From Caryophanales bacterium UBA6414 (lineage in GTDB: Bacteria > Bacillota_I > Bacilli_A > RF39 > UBA660), in contig DJPK01000058.1 in the NCBI GenBank assembly GCA_002438545.1, positions 10,677-21,356 on the forward strand: a stretch of DNA of 10,680 bases, written 5' to 3'. A model generated the notes under the pieces. The model did not search any database. It saw only the letters and a program-made list of their open reading frames with translations, and had not been told where the DNA came from. Shown here in pieces: positions 1 through 6,249 of this stretch; position 1 is the stretch's first letter, and each line of letters opens with the position of its first letter. A program made the translations under genes and the position numbers.

Positions 1-471
1 CCAACCCTAGAAACTTTAGCAGCCATTAAAATACTAAGAGAAAACTTTAAAGATTTAAAAATACGTATGGTTAATGTCGTTGATTTAATGAAACTACAAT
101 CTCACGATAAACATCCTCATGGCCTAACTGATGAAGACTATGATGCTATATTTACTAAAGATAAACCAATTATCTTTAACTTTCACGGTTATCCAAACCT
201 AATTCATGAATTAACTTATAAAAGAACTAATAAAGATATTCACGTTCATGGCTACATGGAAGAAGGTACAATAACTACCCCATTTGACATGCGTGTTCAA
301 AATAGTATTGATAGATTTAGCCTAGTAGAAGCCGCTATTAAATGTTTACCACAATTAGGTAATAAAGGCTCATCACTTATTCAATACTGTCAAGATAAAA
401 AAGTAGAACATAAAGAATATATCAAAGAATATGGAATTGATATGGATGAAATCATAAATTGGAAATGGTAA
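1..471 (+). CDS. xfp: Phosphoketolase (Xfp family), C-terminal part, 5' end outside window
   Basis: The frame is open from base 1, so this is the last 156 residues of a protein of usually about 790-800 residues; the in-frame ATG at 67 is internal. Phosphoketolase is a cytosolic thiamine-diphosphate enzyme that splits xylulose-5-phosphate (and often fructose-6-phosphate) with phosphate to acetyl phosphate plus a triose or tetrose phosphate. The visible part carries the nearly invariant family tail: PTLETLAA at the window start, VNVVDLMKL, HPHGL, FTKDKPIIFNFHGYP, the HVHGYMEEGTITTPFDM stretch, and a C-terminus ending in NWKW. This points to heterofermentative or bifid-shunt-type sugar metabolism. 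The frame is intact to its TAA and is followed by a hairpin terminator. Family assignment is very secure; the substrate preference cannot be read from this part. Confidence 0.96.
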   Translation, partial: PTLETLAAIKILRENFKDLKIRMVNVVDLMKLQSHDKHPHGLTDEDYDAIFTKDKPIIFNFHGYPNLIHELTYKRTNKDIHVHGYMEEGTITTPFDMRVQNSIDRFSLVEAAIKCLPQLGNKGSSLIQYCQDKKVEHKEYIKEYGIDMDEIINWKW

Positions 472-476
472 AATGT

Positions 477-525
477 AAATAGATGTAAAAAGAAGTAAAA
501 AACTTGCTACATCTATTTTTTCTTT
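477..525 (+). terminator. Rho-independent terminator after phosphoketolase
   Basis: A perfect 11-bp stem pairs AAATAGATGTA (477-487) with TACATCTATTT (508-518). A small inner AAGT/ACTT hairpin lies in the loop (493-496 with 502-505), and a T-rich tail follows (516-525). It starts 6 bases after the xfp stop codon. Its right arm overlaps the -35 element of the next promoter. Confidence 0.88.
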
Positions 526-532
526 ATATAAT
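504..532 (+). promoter_or_regulatory. Promoter for the 557 dehydrogenase gene
   Basis: TTGCTA at 504-509 (4 of 6 matches to the -35 consensus) lies 17 bases before a perfect TATAAT at 527-532. The start of transcription would be near 539, giving a leader of about 18 bases that begins just before the GAGGAGG ribosome site (544-550). The -35 sits inside the 3' arm of the preceding terminator. Confidence 0.7.
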
Positions 533-556
533 TAAAATAGATAGAGGAGGAAGAAA

Positions 557-1609
557 ATGAACGGAATAAGAGTAGTTCAATATGGATGTGGAAAAATGTC
601 TGCATACACTATGAGATATGTAATTGAATCAGGAGCTCAAATTGTCGGAGCTATTGATATTAACCCTGATTTAATTGGTCAAGATATTAGTACTGTAATA
701 GGAGGTAGTGAAACAGGAATTAAAATTACCGCACTAGGTAATGCTGAAAGTCTTTTATTAGAATTAAAACCAGATATTTGCATCATTACCACTATGAGTT
801 TATTAAACGATTGTAAAGATGCCTTAATGTTATGCGCTAGTCTAGGAATAAATGCTATAACAACATGTGAAGAAGCATTTTATCCAATGAATTCAAATCC
901 TAAATTAACTAAAGAATTAGATGAAATGGCTAAAAGACATAACTGTACAATAACAGGAAGTGGTTACCAAGATGCCTTCTGGGGAAATCTTATAACTACC
1001 CTAGCCGGAGCCACTCATAAAATAACTAAAATTAAAGGAAGCTCATCATATAATGTTGAAGATTATGGAATAGCTTTAGCTAAAGCTCATGGTGCCGGCT
1101 TAACATTAGAACAATTTGCTACTGATGTTGCGGCTTCTGACGATATAACAGAAGAAGAACGTCAAATGTTAATTGATAACGGAGAATTCTTACCAAGTTA
1201 TATGTGGAATGTTAATGGTTGGTTATGTGATAAACTAGGACTAACTGTATTAAGTCAAAACCAAAAATGTGTTCCACAAACGCATAATGAAGATATTGAT
1301 TCACAAACATTAAAAATGACTGTTAAAAAAGGCGATGCTACCGGTATGAGTGCCGTAGTTACAACAACTACTAAAGAAGGTATCACTCTAGAAACCCAAT
1401 GTATTGGTAAAGTATATTCTAAAGATGATTATGATGTAAATACTTGGGAAGTAATAGGAGAACCTAATACTAAATTAGTTATTGAAAGACCAGCTACTGT
1501 TGAATTAACATGTGCTACAATCGTTAACAGAATACCTGATGTTATCAAAGCTGAACCAGGCTATGTACCAACATCTCGTATGGGTGAATTAAAATATATC
1601 GTTAAATAA
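557..1609 (+). CDS. DapB-fold NAD(P)-dependent dehydrogenase, 2,4-diaminopentanoate dehydrogenase-like
   Basis: The 350-residue cytosolic protein has an N-terminal Rossmann fold: a beta strand followed by the glycine motif YGCGKM (residues 9-14), then an acidic AIDIN turn (32-36) at the place that usually contacts the cofactor ribose. Further family-like segments are CIITTM (75-80), NAITTCEEAFYP (99-110) and GSGYQDAFWGN (134-144), then an alpha/beta substrate domain to the C-terminus. Length and motifs fit the family often annotated 'dihydrodipicolinate reductase' whose characterised member is Ord, the 2,4-diaminopentanoate dehydrogenase of clostridial ornithine fermentation; true DapB is only about 250-270 residues. 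GAGGAGG at 544-550 sets the ATG start. The gene is monocistronic between a promoter and a terminator. No ornithine aminomutase or other pathway gene is nearby, so the true substrate may be another amino or imino acid. Superfamily confidence is high, exact reaction uncertain. Confidence 0.8.
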   Translation: MNGIRVVQYGCGKMSAYTMRYVIESGAQIVGAIDINPDLIGQDISTVIGGSETGIKITALGNAESLLLELKPDICIITTMSLLNDCKDALMLCASLGINAITTCEEAFYPMNSNPKLTKELDEMAKRHNCTITGSGYQDAFWGNLITTLAGATHKITKIKGSSSYNVEDYGIALAKAHGAGLTLEQFATDVAASDDITEEERQMLIDNGEFLPSYMWNVNGWLCDKLGLTVLSQNQKCVPQTHNEDIDSQTLKMTVKKGDATGMSAVVTTTTKEGITLETQCIGKVYSKDDYDVNTWEVIGEPNTKLVIERPATVELTCATIVNRIPDVIKAEPGYVPTSRMGELKYIVK

Positions 1610-1617
1610 AGTAATAT

Positions 1618-1652
1618 AAGGATTTAAGGTAACTTCTTAAGTTCTTTTTTTT
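1618..1652 (+). terminator. Rho-independent terminator after the dehydrogenase
   Basis: An 11-bp stem pairs 1618-1628 (AAGGATTTAAG) with 1636-1646 (CTTAAGTTCTT), including two G-U pairs, around a 7-base loop, and is followed by a T run to 1652. It begins 9 bases after the stop codon. Confidence 0.85.
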
Positions 1653-1678
1653 GTTGTGCTATTTTAACGAAAAAATGT

Positions 1679-1707
1679 TTGACAAAATGGTTTAGTTGTG
1701 CTAGAAT
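1679..1707 (+). promoter_or_regulatory. Near-consensus promoter of the surface-protein operon
   Basis: A perfect -35 TTGACA (1679-1684), a 17-base spacer and TAGAAT (1702-1707) form the joint-strongest sigma-A-type promoter in the window. Transcription should start near 1714, just upstream of AAGGGAGG (1718-1725). It shows that the upstream in-frame TTG at 1679 is promoter DNA, not a start codon. Confidence 0.85.
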
Positions 1708-1732
1708 AAGCCTCACTAAGGGAGGTTTTAGT

Positions 1733-2965
1733 ATGTATAATTACAATTCCATTGATGATGAAGACGAAAAAAAGATTAATTGGATAAGTTTATTTATTAA
1801 AGTTGCCATAGTAGTCATGTTAATTATCATGTTTGTATGGTTAATATCCCTACTAGGAAAAAGAAATAAAAATAATAATACAAGTGAAAATATAAATTTA
1901 ATAAAGGAAGCTGGAGAAAAATATTTTACAGTGGAAAGATTACCAGAATTAAATGTTTTAAGTAAAAAAGTAACACTAAATGAATTATATAATGAAAAAT
2001 TACTTGATACTATTGAAGACAAAAAGGGTAAAGTATGTAATGGTAATAAATCATATATTGTATTAACTAGATATAATGATAGCTATAATATGGAAATATA
2101 CTTAAAATGCTCTAGAACTGAAGAAAAAGCAACAATTGTTATGCGACAATATAAATATTGTAAGTACACTATATGTGAAAAAGATAGTAATAAAAAAGAT
2201 GAAATAGTTAATCCAACAGAAAGTAATTATAAATATATTAAACCAGGTTATTTTACTGAATGGGGTAACTTTACATCATGGTCAACAGATAAAGTAGAAG
2301 CTAGTGATACTGTAAAAGTAGAAACAAAAACTCAAACAACTACTAAAACAGTACCAACAACAGTTAAAGAAATGATAAAAACTAATACACTATGCCCACA
2401 AGGTTATAATAAAGAAAATAATTCTTGTGTGAAAAGAAATACCTTATATGCTGATCCAGTATGTGGTCAAGGTTATATTAAAAGAAATGGCTTTACATGT
2501 ACTTATAACGGACAACAGCAGAAAAAAGAAACATATCAAGGTACAACAATAGGTTACACAATGCCTAGTAATACTAGTAATTATCGTTATGAATATGTAT
2601 CATCAAAATTTGTAAGTTCTAAAGGTAAATTTGAATATACATATAAAGTATATAAAATAACATATAAACAAACTACATACACAAATACTGCATTATGCCC
2701 ATCAGGTTATAGCCCATCAGGAAGTAGTTGCAAAAAAACTGAAACAAATTATACAAACTTAACATGTCCAAATAATTATAGTGTCAGCGATGATAAAACA
2801 CATTGTTATAAATATGTTGATAAACAAACATCTAATACTGAAAAAGTAAATATAACATACTATCGTTATGCCACTAGAGAATATATCGAAGAAGATATTA
2901 AATATAGCAAATCAAATAATGACCGAAAATTAATAAAACAAGGTTATAAATTATGTGAGGAGTGA
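1733..2965 (+). CDS. Membrane-anchored, Cys-rich, internally duplicated surface protein (unknown)
   Basis: I do not recognise this 410-residue protein. The ATG at 1733 is chosen because AAGGGAGG lies 7 bases upstream and the promoter covers earlier in-frame codons. A short acidic cytosolic tail (1-15) precedes one membrane segment (about 17-42), so the rest is probably outside. Residues 54-130 look like a pilin-type extracellular domain (KVTLNELYNEKLL, then C102 and C126 bounding a beta region). Residues 174-202 contain EWGNFTSWS and a Val/Thr-rich strand, resembling the W-x(n)-W thrombospondin-1-like segments of Firmicutes surface proteins. Then a two-Cys-pair unit occurs twice: CPQGYNKENNSC (221-232) with CGQGYIKRNGFTC (244-256), and CPSGYSPSGSSC (322-333) with CPNNYSVSDDKTHC (345-358). 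The middle Cys are 12 residues apart in both copies. Thr/Tyr-rich beta-like stretches follow each. Thirteen Cys suggest disulfides. It is first gene of an operon with 2971; adhesion or substrate binding is only a guess. Confidence 0.8.
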   Translation: MYNYNSIDDEDEKKINWISLFIKVAIVVMLIIMFVWLISLLGKRNKNNNTSENINLIKEAGEKYFTVERLPELNVLSKKVTLNELYNEKLLDTIEDKKGKVCNGNKSYIVLTRYNDSYNMEIYLKCSRTEEKATIVMRQYKYCKYTICEKDSNKKDEIVNPTESNYKYIKPGYFTEWGNFTSWSTDKVEASDTVKVETKTQTTTKTVPTTVKEMIKTNTLCPQGYNKENNSCVKRNTLYADPVCGQGYIKRNGFTCTYNGQQQKKETYQGTTIGYTMPSNTSNYRYEYVSSKFVSSKGKFEYTYKVYKITYKQTTYTNTALCPSGYSPSGSSCKKTETNYTNLTCPNNYSVSDDKTHCYKYVDKQTSNTEKVNITYYRYATREYIEEDIKYSKSNNDRKLIKQGYKLCEE

Positions 2966-2970
2966 TAATA

Positions 2971-4158
2971 ATGGAATGTCGAAAAATATTTGTAAGAAAA
3001 AATAAAGATAATAAATATGGTTTCTATTACTGTAAAGTAAATAAATTCATCGAAGGATATAGTTATAATACTATAAAAGAAGCTAATGAAGCCTTAAGTA
3101 ATTTACCTGAAGAAGAATTAATTTCATTAATAGATGAAACAAGAGAAAATAATGAGCCAGTTGATTGCGATGAAAGAATAACATTCAAACCATATAAAAT
3201 TGAAGACAATAAATATGGTATAAGAAGTTGCGATAATGTTGTAATGCCATATACTAAATCATCTAAAGAAGAAGTAAAAAATATGTTAAGTAATGATAAA
3301 ATATTAAAAACACTTAAAGATGAATATAAAAAGAGAGTAATAAATACAGAAGAGGCCAGTGATAAACTAAAAACCAATATTGGTAAAAGAATAATTGCTC
3401 TTGCTTTAGCTGTTGCCTTTGGTTCAGGAATTATTTCATTAGTAGCAAGTATGAGTAAAAAGTCAGCTATTAATCCTACCAATTCAATTATCTCTACAAC
3501 TAATCCAACTACTTCGACAACTAGACCAACGAGTCCAACCCCAACAACTAGATCGACAGATCCAACCACTCCATCATCATCACCTGAAACAATATTACCT
3601 AATCATGAAAAATTAGCTAATAACCTAGTTGGACCTAACCTAAGTAGCAATGAATTAGAAAAAATAGTTATGTATATGAACATAAGTGATTATACAAATA
3701 CTAATATAAGTATCTCTGTAGAAGATCTTTACACTAACTATACTAACTGTATTGATGAAATAATAAATTATGATTTACAAAATAGTACAAAATTAAGATT
3801 AAGTTCTGCTATTAACAATACTACTCAAAAAGATTGTTTAAAAACTATTGAAGATTATCGTAATAAAATATACAGTACTATTGATGAAAGCAAACTTATT
3901 AGTTATTATAGTGACTTAGTTAAATACTTAGAAAACAATAAGATGAATGAAGTAACATCATCAGTATCAATTATTGCTATTAATGAAATGTATATATACG
4001 CTAATAACTTCTTTAATGATGAAATGTTTGCCCTAAGAGATAAGTTAATTGAATATGCTAGTGTTAATAAGCAAGATGTAATTAATGAATGCTATGATAT
4101 ATTAAACGGCAAAAAATTATCAGAAGTAAGTTATACTAGATCATTAACAAGATTTTAA
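2971..4158 (+). CDS. Single-pass membrane protein with cytosolic repeat and Thr/Ser/Pro stalk (unknown)
   Basis: The family of this 395-residue protein is not recognised. The ATG at 2971 is preferred over an in-frame GTG at 2962 because GAGGAG (2957-2962) stands 8 bases before the ATG and overlaps the GTG. The N-terminal about 136 residues are hydrophilic and hold a degenerate duplication: 7-46 (DNKYGFYYC) and 72-108 (DNKYGIRSC), each followed by a helix rich in Lys and Glu. One membrane segment follows at about 139-160, then a low-complexity Thr/Ser/Pro stalk (about 165-208), then a helical domain of about 185 residues with C260, C289 and C374. With Lys/Arg before the membrane segment (GKR, 138-140), the stalk and helical domain are probably outside. 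The upstream gene's TGA is followed in frame by two TAA codons overlapping the ATG. It is co-transcribed with the Cys-rich surface protein, so the two may act together at the envelope. Confidence 0.78.
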   Translation: MECRKIFVRKNKDNKYGFYYCKVNKFIEGYSYNTIKEANEALSNLPEEELISLIDETRENNEPVDCDERITFKPYKIEDNKYGIRSCDNVVMPYTKSSKEEVKNMLSNDKILKTLKDEYKKRVINTEEASDKLKTNIGKRIIALALAVAFGSGIISLVASMSKKSAINPTNSIISTTNPTTSTTRPTSPTPTTRSTDPTTPSSSPETILPNHEKLANNLVGPNLSSNELEKIVMYMNISDYTNTNISISVEDLYTNYTNCIDEIINYDLQNSTKLRLSSAINNTTQKDCLKTIEDYRNKIYSTIDESKLISYYSDLVKYLENNKMNEVTSSVSIIAINEMYIYANNFFNDEMFALRDKLIEYASVNKQDVINECYDILNGKKLSEVSYTRSLTRF

Positions 4159-4163
4159 TATAA

Positions 4164-4213
4164 GCATAGATAGAATAGTTCAAAATTAATATAAAACTAT
4201 TCTTTTTCTATGC
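4164..4213 (+). terminator. Two-part hairpin terminator after the surface-protein operon
   Basis: An inner 9-bp stem (AGAATAGTT 4172-4180 with AACTATTCT 4195-4203) is followed at once by a T-rich run (4201-4207). An outer 7-bp stem (GCATAGA 4164-4170 with TCTATGC 4207-4213) closes around it. The inner hairpin plus T run is the likely functional terminator. Confidence 0.75.
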
Positions 4214-4222
4214 AAATTATAG

Positions 4223-4228
4223 TATAAT
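4223..4228 (+). promoter_or_regulatory. -10 element for the YpmB-like/dnaD/nth operon
   Basis: A perfect TATAAT lies 16 bases before the ATG at 4245. The sequence 17 bases further upstream (TTCTTT, 4200-4205) is a poor -35. The start of transcription near 4235 would leave a leader of only about 10 bases, with GTGAT (4236-4240, matching the distal part of the anti-Shine-Dalgarno sequence) as the only ribosome site. Confidence 0.5.
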
Positions 4229-4244
4229 AATTACTGTGATGTAA

Positions 4245-4637
4245 ATGAAAAAATTTGTAATAATAGTAGTATCTATCTTAATAATTATTTTACTTAGTAT
4301 TGTATATTTAGGTAGTAATGTTAATAAATATAATTCTAATTTAAATAAGTTAATTAAAGATAATTATCACGTAGATAATAAGTTAATTAATGTAAATAAA
4401 TATGATGATTATTATATCCTAACAACTAGTGTTAATATAATCGTTCTAAATAGTAAATATCAAGAAATACTTAAAGAAGATATATCTAAAATAAAAGAAT
4501 CCAATAATATGGATATAATATATAAAAATAATAGTCTAATGTATTTAGAAAAAGAAATAAGTAAAGATAAAGTTATCTATAAATACTATAATCCAAGTAA
4601 TTTAGAATTAATAAAAGAAATAACTTTCAGGAGGTAA
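4245..4637 (+). CDS. YpmB-like membrane-anchored protein
   Basis: The 130-residue protein has an N-terminal membrane anchor (about 4-24, after MKK) and a small outside alpha/beta domain made of short strands such as YYILTTSVNIIVLN and KVIYKYYNP. Sequence alone gives only weak family evidence. The assignment rests on position and architecture: in Bacillus subtilis ypmB (about 160 residues, one N-terminal membrane segment and a PepSY-like DUF5590 domain) lies just upstream of aspB-asnS-dnaD-nth, and here this gene ends 2 bases before dnaD. It is shorter than YpmB, so the domain may be degenerate. The function of YpmB is not established. Alternatively it is an unrelated small anchored protein that happens to sit here. 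Confidence 0.55.
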   Translation: MKKFVIIVVSILIIILLSIVYLGSNVNKYNSNLNKLIKDNYHVDNKLINVNKYDDYYILTTSVNIIVLNSKYQEILKEDISKIKESNNMDIIYKNNSLMYLEKEISKDKVIYKYYNPSNLELIKEITFRR

Positions 4638-4639
4638 TT

Positions 4640-5290
4640 ATGAGTGAAAAATTAATAAATTATTTAAAAGAAAAACCAATAATCATACCAAGAGTATTAC
4701 TAACTAACTACTCAAAATTAAATATAACTGCTGAAGAATTAATTATTCTAATTTATCTAATGGATAAAGGTAATAATATGATTTATGACATTAACCTATT
4801 TGTTAAAGAATTAAGTCTTAATAAAAGAAAAGTAATTGAACTTATCAACAATTTAGTGGAAAAGAATATCCTAAATATTACAATTAATAAAAATATTGAT
4901 AATGTTAGTGAAGAATATCTAAATTTAGATATGTTATATCGTAAGATTACTAATATTATATTAGATAAAGAATTATCTAGTAGTACCAATAATGAAGATT
5001 TATTTACTATCTTTGAAAAAGAATTTGGTCGAACAATATCTCCTACTGAATATGAAAAGATTAATAGTTGGTTAAATGAAGATATTGATAAAACTCTAAT
5101 TGTTGAAGCCTTAAAAGAAGCCGTTTACAATAGTACCACTAGTCTAAGATATATTGAAACCATTCTTTATAGTTGGAAAAAGAAAGGTATAAAAACTAAA
5201 GAAGACGTTAACAAAGAGCGTATTAGATATAAGAAAAACAAAAATGAAGTAATTGAAGTCCCTGATTTTGACTGGGTGAATAATGAATAA
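4640..5290 (+). CDS. dnaD: DnaD-family replication initiation protein
   Basis: The 216-residue protein matches DnaD (232 in B. subtilis) in size, layout and neighbours. Residues 1-100 form a winged-helix-like N-terminal domain (ITAEELIILIYLMDKG, then NKRKVIELINNLVEKNIL), used in the family for oligomerisation. Residues 119-190 are the DnaD/DnaB2 domain: FEKEFGRTISPTEYEKINSW, then the signature YIETILYSWKKKGI (171-184). A Lys-rich tail ends in FDWVNNE, like many DnaD proteins. DnaD acts in the cytosol with DnaA, DnaB and DnaI to load the replicative helicase at oriC and at restart sites. AGGAGGT (4629-4635) overlaps the end of the preceding gene, and the 3' end overlaps nth by 8 bases, so it is translated from one operon mRNA. 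Confidence is high. Confidence 0.92.
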   Translation: MSEKLINYLKEKPIIIPRVLLTNYSKLNITAEELIILIYLMDKGNNMIYDINLFVKELSLNKRKVIELINNLVEKNILNITINKNIDNVSEEYLNLDMLYRKITNIILDKELSSSTNNEDLFTIFEKEFGRTISPTEYEKINSWLNEDIDKTLIVEALKEAVYNSTTSLRYIETILYSWKKKGIKTKEDVNKERIRYKKNKNEVIEVPDFDWVNNE

Positions 5291-5924
5291 TATCTTAACT
5301 TATCTAGACGAATTATATCCTAACCCTAAATGTGAATTAGAATATACCAAAGACTATGAACTATTAATTGCTATTGTTTTAAGTGCTCAAACAACTGATA
5401 AAAGAGTAAATATTGTTAATAAAACATTATTTGCTGAATATGATACTCTAGATAAATTAGCTAATGCTAATCCTAAAGATATTGCTAAAATAATAAAAAG
5501 TATTGGTACTTACACTAAAAAAAGTGAATATGTTGTTGGTATTGCCAAAACTCTTGTTCAAGATGGCTATTATACGGTCCCCAACAATCGCCAATATCTT
5601 GAAAAATTACCCGGAGTAGGGCGTAAAACTATTAACGTATTTCTCTCAGTAATTTATAATGAACCATGTATCGCTGTAGATACCCATGTCAATAGAGTAA
5701 GTAAAAGACTAGGCTTAGCCAAAGAAAAAGATGACGTTCTAGCAGTTGAACATAAACTAATGAAAAAAATACCAAAAGATAAATGGAACAAAGCCCACCA
5801 ACAATTAGTATTTTTTGGCCGTTATCAATGCAAGGCACTTAAACCCAACTGTGAAAATTGTAAATTAAAAGAGCAATGTAAATATTACGCCAAAAATAAA
5901 CATAAAAAAACCACTTCTCAATAA
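5283..5924 (+). CDS. nth: Endonuclease III (DNA glycosylase/AP lyase)
   Basis: The 213-residue protein is a full-length Nth (about 211-219 in the family). It removes oxidised pyrimidines from DNA and cuts the resulting abasic site in base-excision repair. Visible signatures in order: LSAQTTD (33-39), the helix-hairpin-helix LPGVGRKT (109-116) with the expected catalytic Lys115, AVDTHVNRVSKRLG (131-144) with the catalytic Asp133, and the [4Fe-4S] loop C183-x6-C190-x2-C193-x5-C199. All key residues are present. The ATG lies within the end of dnaD; GGGTGA just upstream (5274-5279) can act as the ribosome site. The dnaD-nth pair is conserved in Bacilli. The last few codons and the stop lie inside the shared terminator. 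Confidence 0.97.
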   Translation: MNNILTYLDELYPNPKCELEYTKDYELLIAIVLSAQTTDKRVNIVNKTLFAEYDTLDKLANANPKDIAKIIKSIGTYTKKSEYVVGIAKTLVQDGYYTVPNNRQYLEKLPGVGRKTINVFLSVIYNEPCIAVDTHVNRVSKRLGLAKEKDDVLAVEHKLMKKIPKDKWNKAHQQLVFFGRYQCKALKPNCENCKLKEQCKYYAKNKHKKTTSQ

Positions 5925-5934
5925 GTGGCTTTTA
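5904..5934. terminator. Bidirectional terminator between nth and the ferredoxin gene
   Basis: A 6-bp stem (CCACTT 5911-5916 with AAGTGG 5923-5928) and a 6-base loop are flanked by an A run on the left (5904-5910) and CTTTTA on the right. It can therefore end transcripts from both convergent genes. The better U tract is on the minus strand. The nth stop codon (5922-5924) lies in the hairpin. Confidence 0.8.
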
Positions 5935-6138
5935 TTATTTACTATCAATTACTTCACTAATAGCATCAGTAGGACAATATTTAATAGCATCTTTTACCTT
6001 GCTAACCATATCTTCCTTAATATCTTCGCATACTACTTGAGCTTGACCATCATCATCAAAATCAAAAACTTGGCTATCAGTTAAAGCGACACAACTTCCA
6101 CAACCAATACATTTATCTTTCTTAACAATTACATTCAT
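5935..6138 (-). CDS. Ferredoxin, single [4Fe-4S] cluster
   Basis: The 67-residue acidic protein carries C10-IG-C13-GS-C16 and a distal C55-P, the four cluster ligands of monocluster ferredoxins of the Bacillus/Thermotoga type. The middle has the usual acidic FDFDDDGQAQV segment in place of a second cluster. It is a small cytosolic electron carrier. Start: the ATG at 6138 follows GGAGGTT (6151-6145) at normal spacing; an in-frame ATG 15 bases earlier would put that site inside the coding region, so it is rejected. C37 is an extra Cys not needed for the cluster. The gene stands alone, divergent from the 6250 gene and convergent with nth, so its redox partner cannot be inferred; it could serve pyruvate:ferredoxin oxidoreductase or Fe-S reductases. 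Confidence 0.93.
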   Translation of the reverse strand: MNVIVKKDKCIGCGSCVALTDSQVFDFDDDGQAQVVCEDIKEDMVSKVKDAIKYCPTDAISEVIDSK

Positions 6139-6157
6139 TATTGTAACCTCCATAAAA

Positions 6158-6186
6158 ATTATATATATAAATTAACAAAAAATCAA
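6158..6186 (-). promoter_or_regulatory. Promoter for the ferredoxin gene
   Basis: Read on the minus strand, TTGATT (6186-6181) lies 17 bases before TATAAT (6163-6158). Transcription would start near 6151, right at the GGAGGTT ribosome site, giving a very short leader. It is back to back with the plus-strand promoter at 6195-6223. Confidence 0.6.
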
Positions 6187-6194
6187 TTAAATTA

Positions 6195-6223
6195 TTTAAA
6201 ATAATTAAAATTTATGGTATTAT
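6195..6223 (+). promoter_or_regulatory. Promoter for the tail-anchored protein gene
   Basis: TTTAAA (6195-6200, 4 of 6 matches), a 17-base spacer, and TATTAT (6218-6223) with an extended -10 TG at 6215-6216. Transcription would start near 6230, ahead of AGGAAGGTG (6235-6243). Confidence 0.6.
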
Positions 6224-6249
6224 ATACTTATAGTAGGAAGGTGCTTTAT

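Noticed and set aside
1708..1728. Hairpin AAGCCTC/GAGGTTT that could hide the ribosome site of the surface-protein gene
   Set aside because: The predicted start of transcription is near 1714, so the 5' arm would mostly not be in the mRNA.
1679..1732. Longer N-terminus of the surface protein from TTG at 1679
   Set aside because: These bases are the -35/-10 promoter elements, and a strong ribosome site lies directly before ATG 1733.
2962..2970. GTG start for the 395-residue membrane protein
   Set aside because: The only ribosome site, GAGGAG, overlaps the GTG; its spacing fits ATG 2971.
2963..2971. TGA read as Trp (Mycoplasma-type code)
   Set aside because: The TGA is followed at once by in-frame TAA TAA, so it is uninformative by itself; no conserved gene in the window has an in-frame TGA and all Trp are TGG.
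3063..3569. 168-codon minus-strand reading frame, rich in Val/Leu/Gly
   Set aside because: It is antisense to the Thr/Ser/Pro stalk and repeat region of a well-supported gene; low-complexity composition and no ribosome site make it a shadow.
3478..3594. Possible DNA tandem repeat in the Thr/Ser/Pro stalk
   Set aside because: Short ACA/CCA-rich words recur, but without a constant period; it is codon-level low complexity, not a true tandem array.
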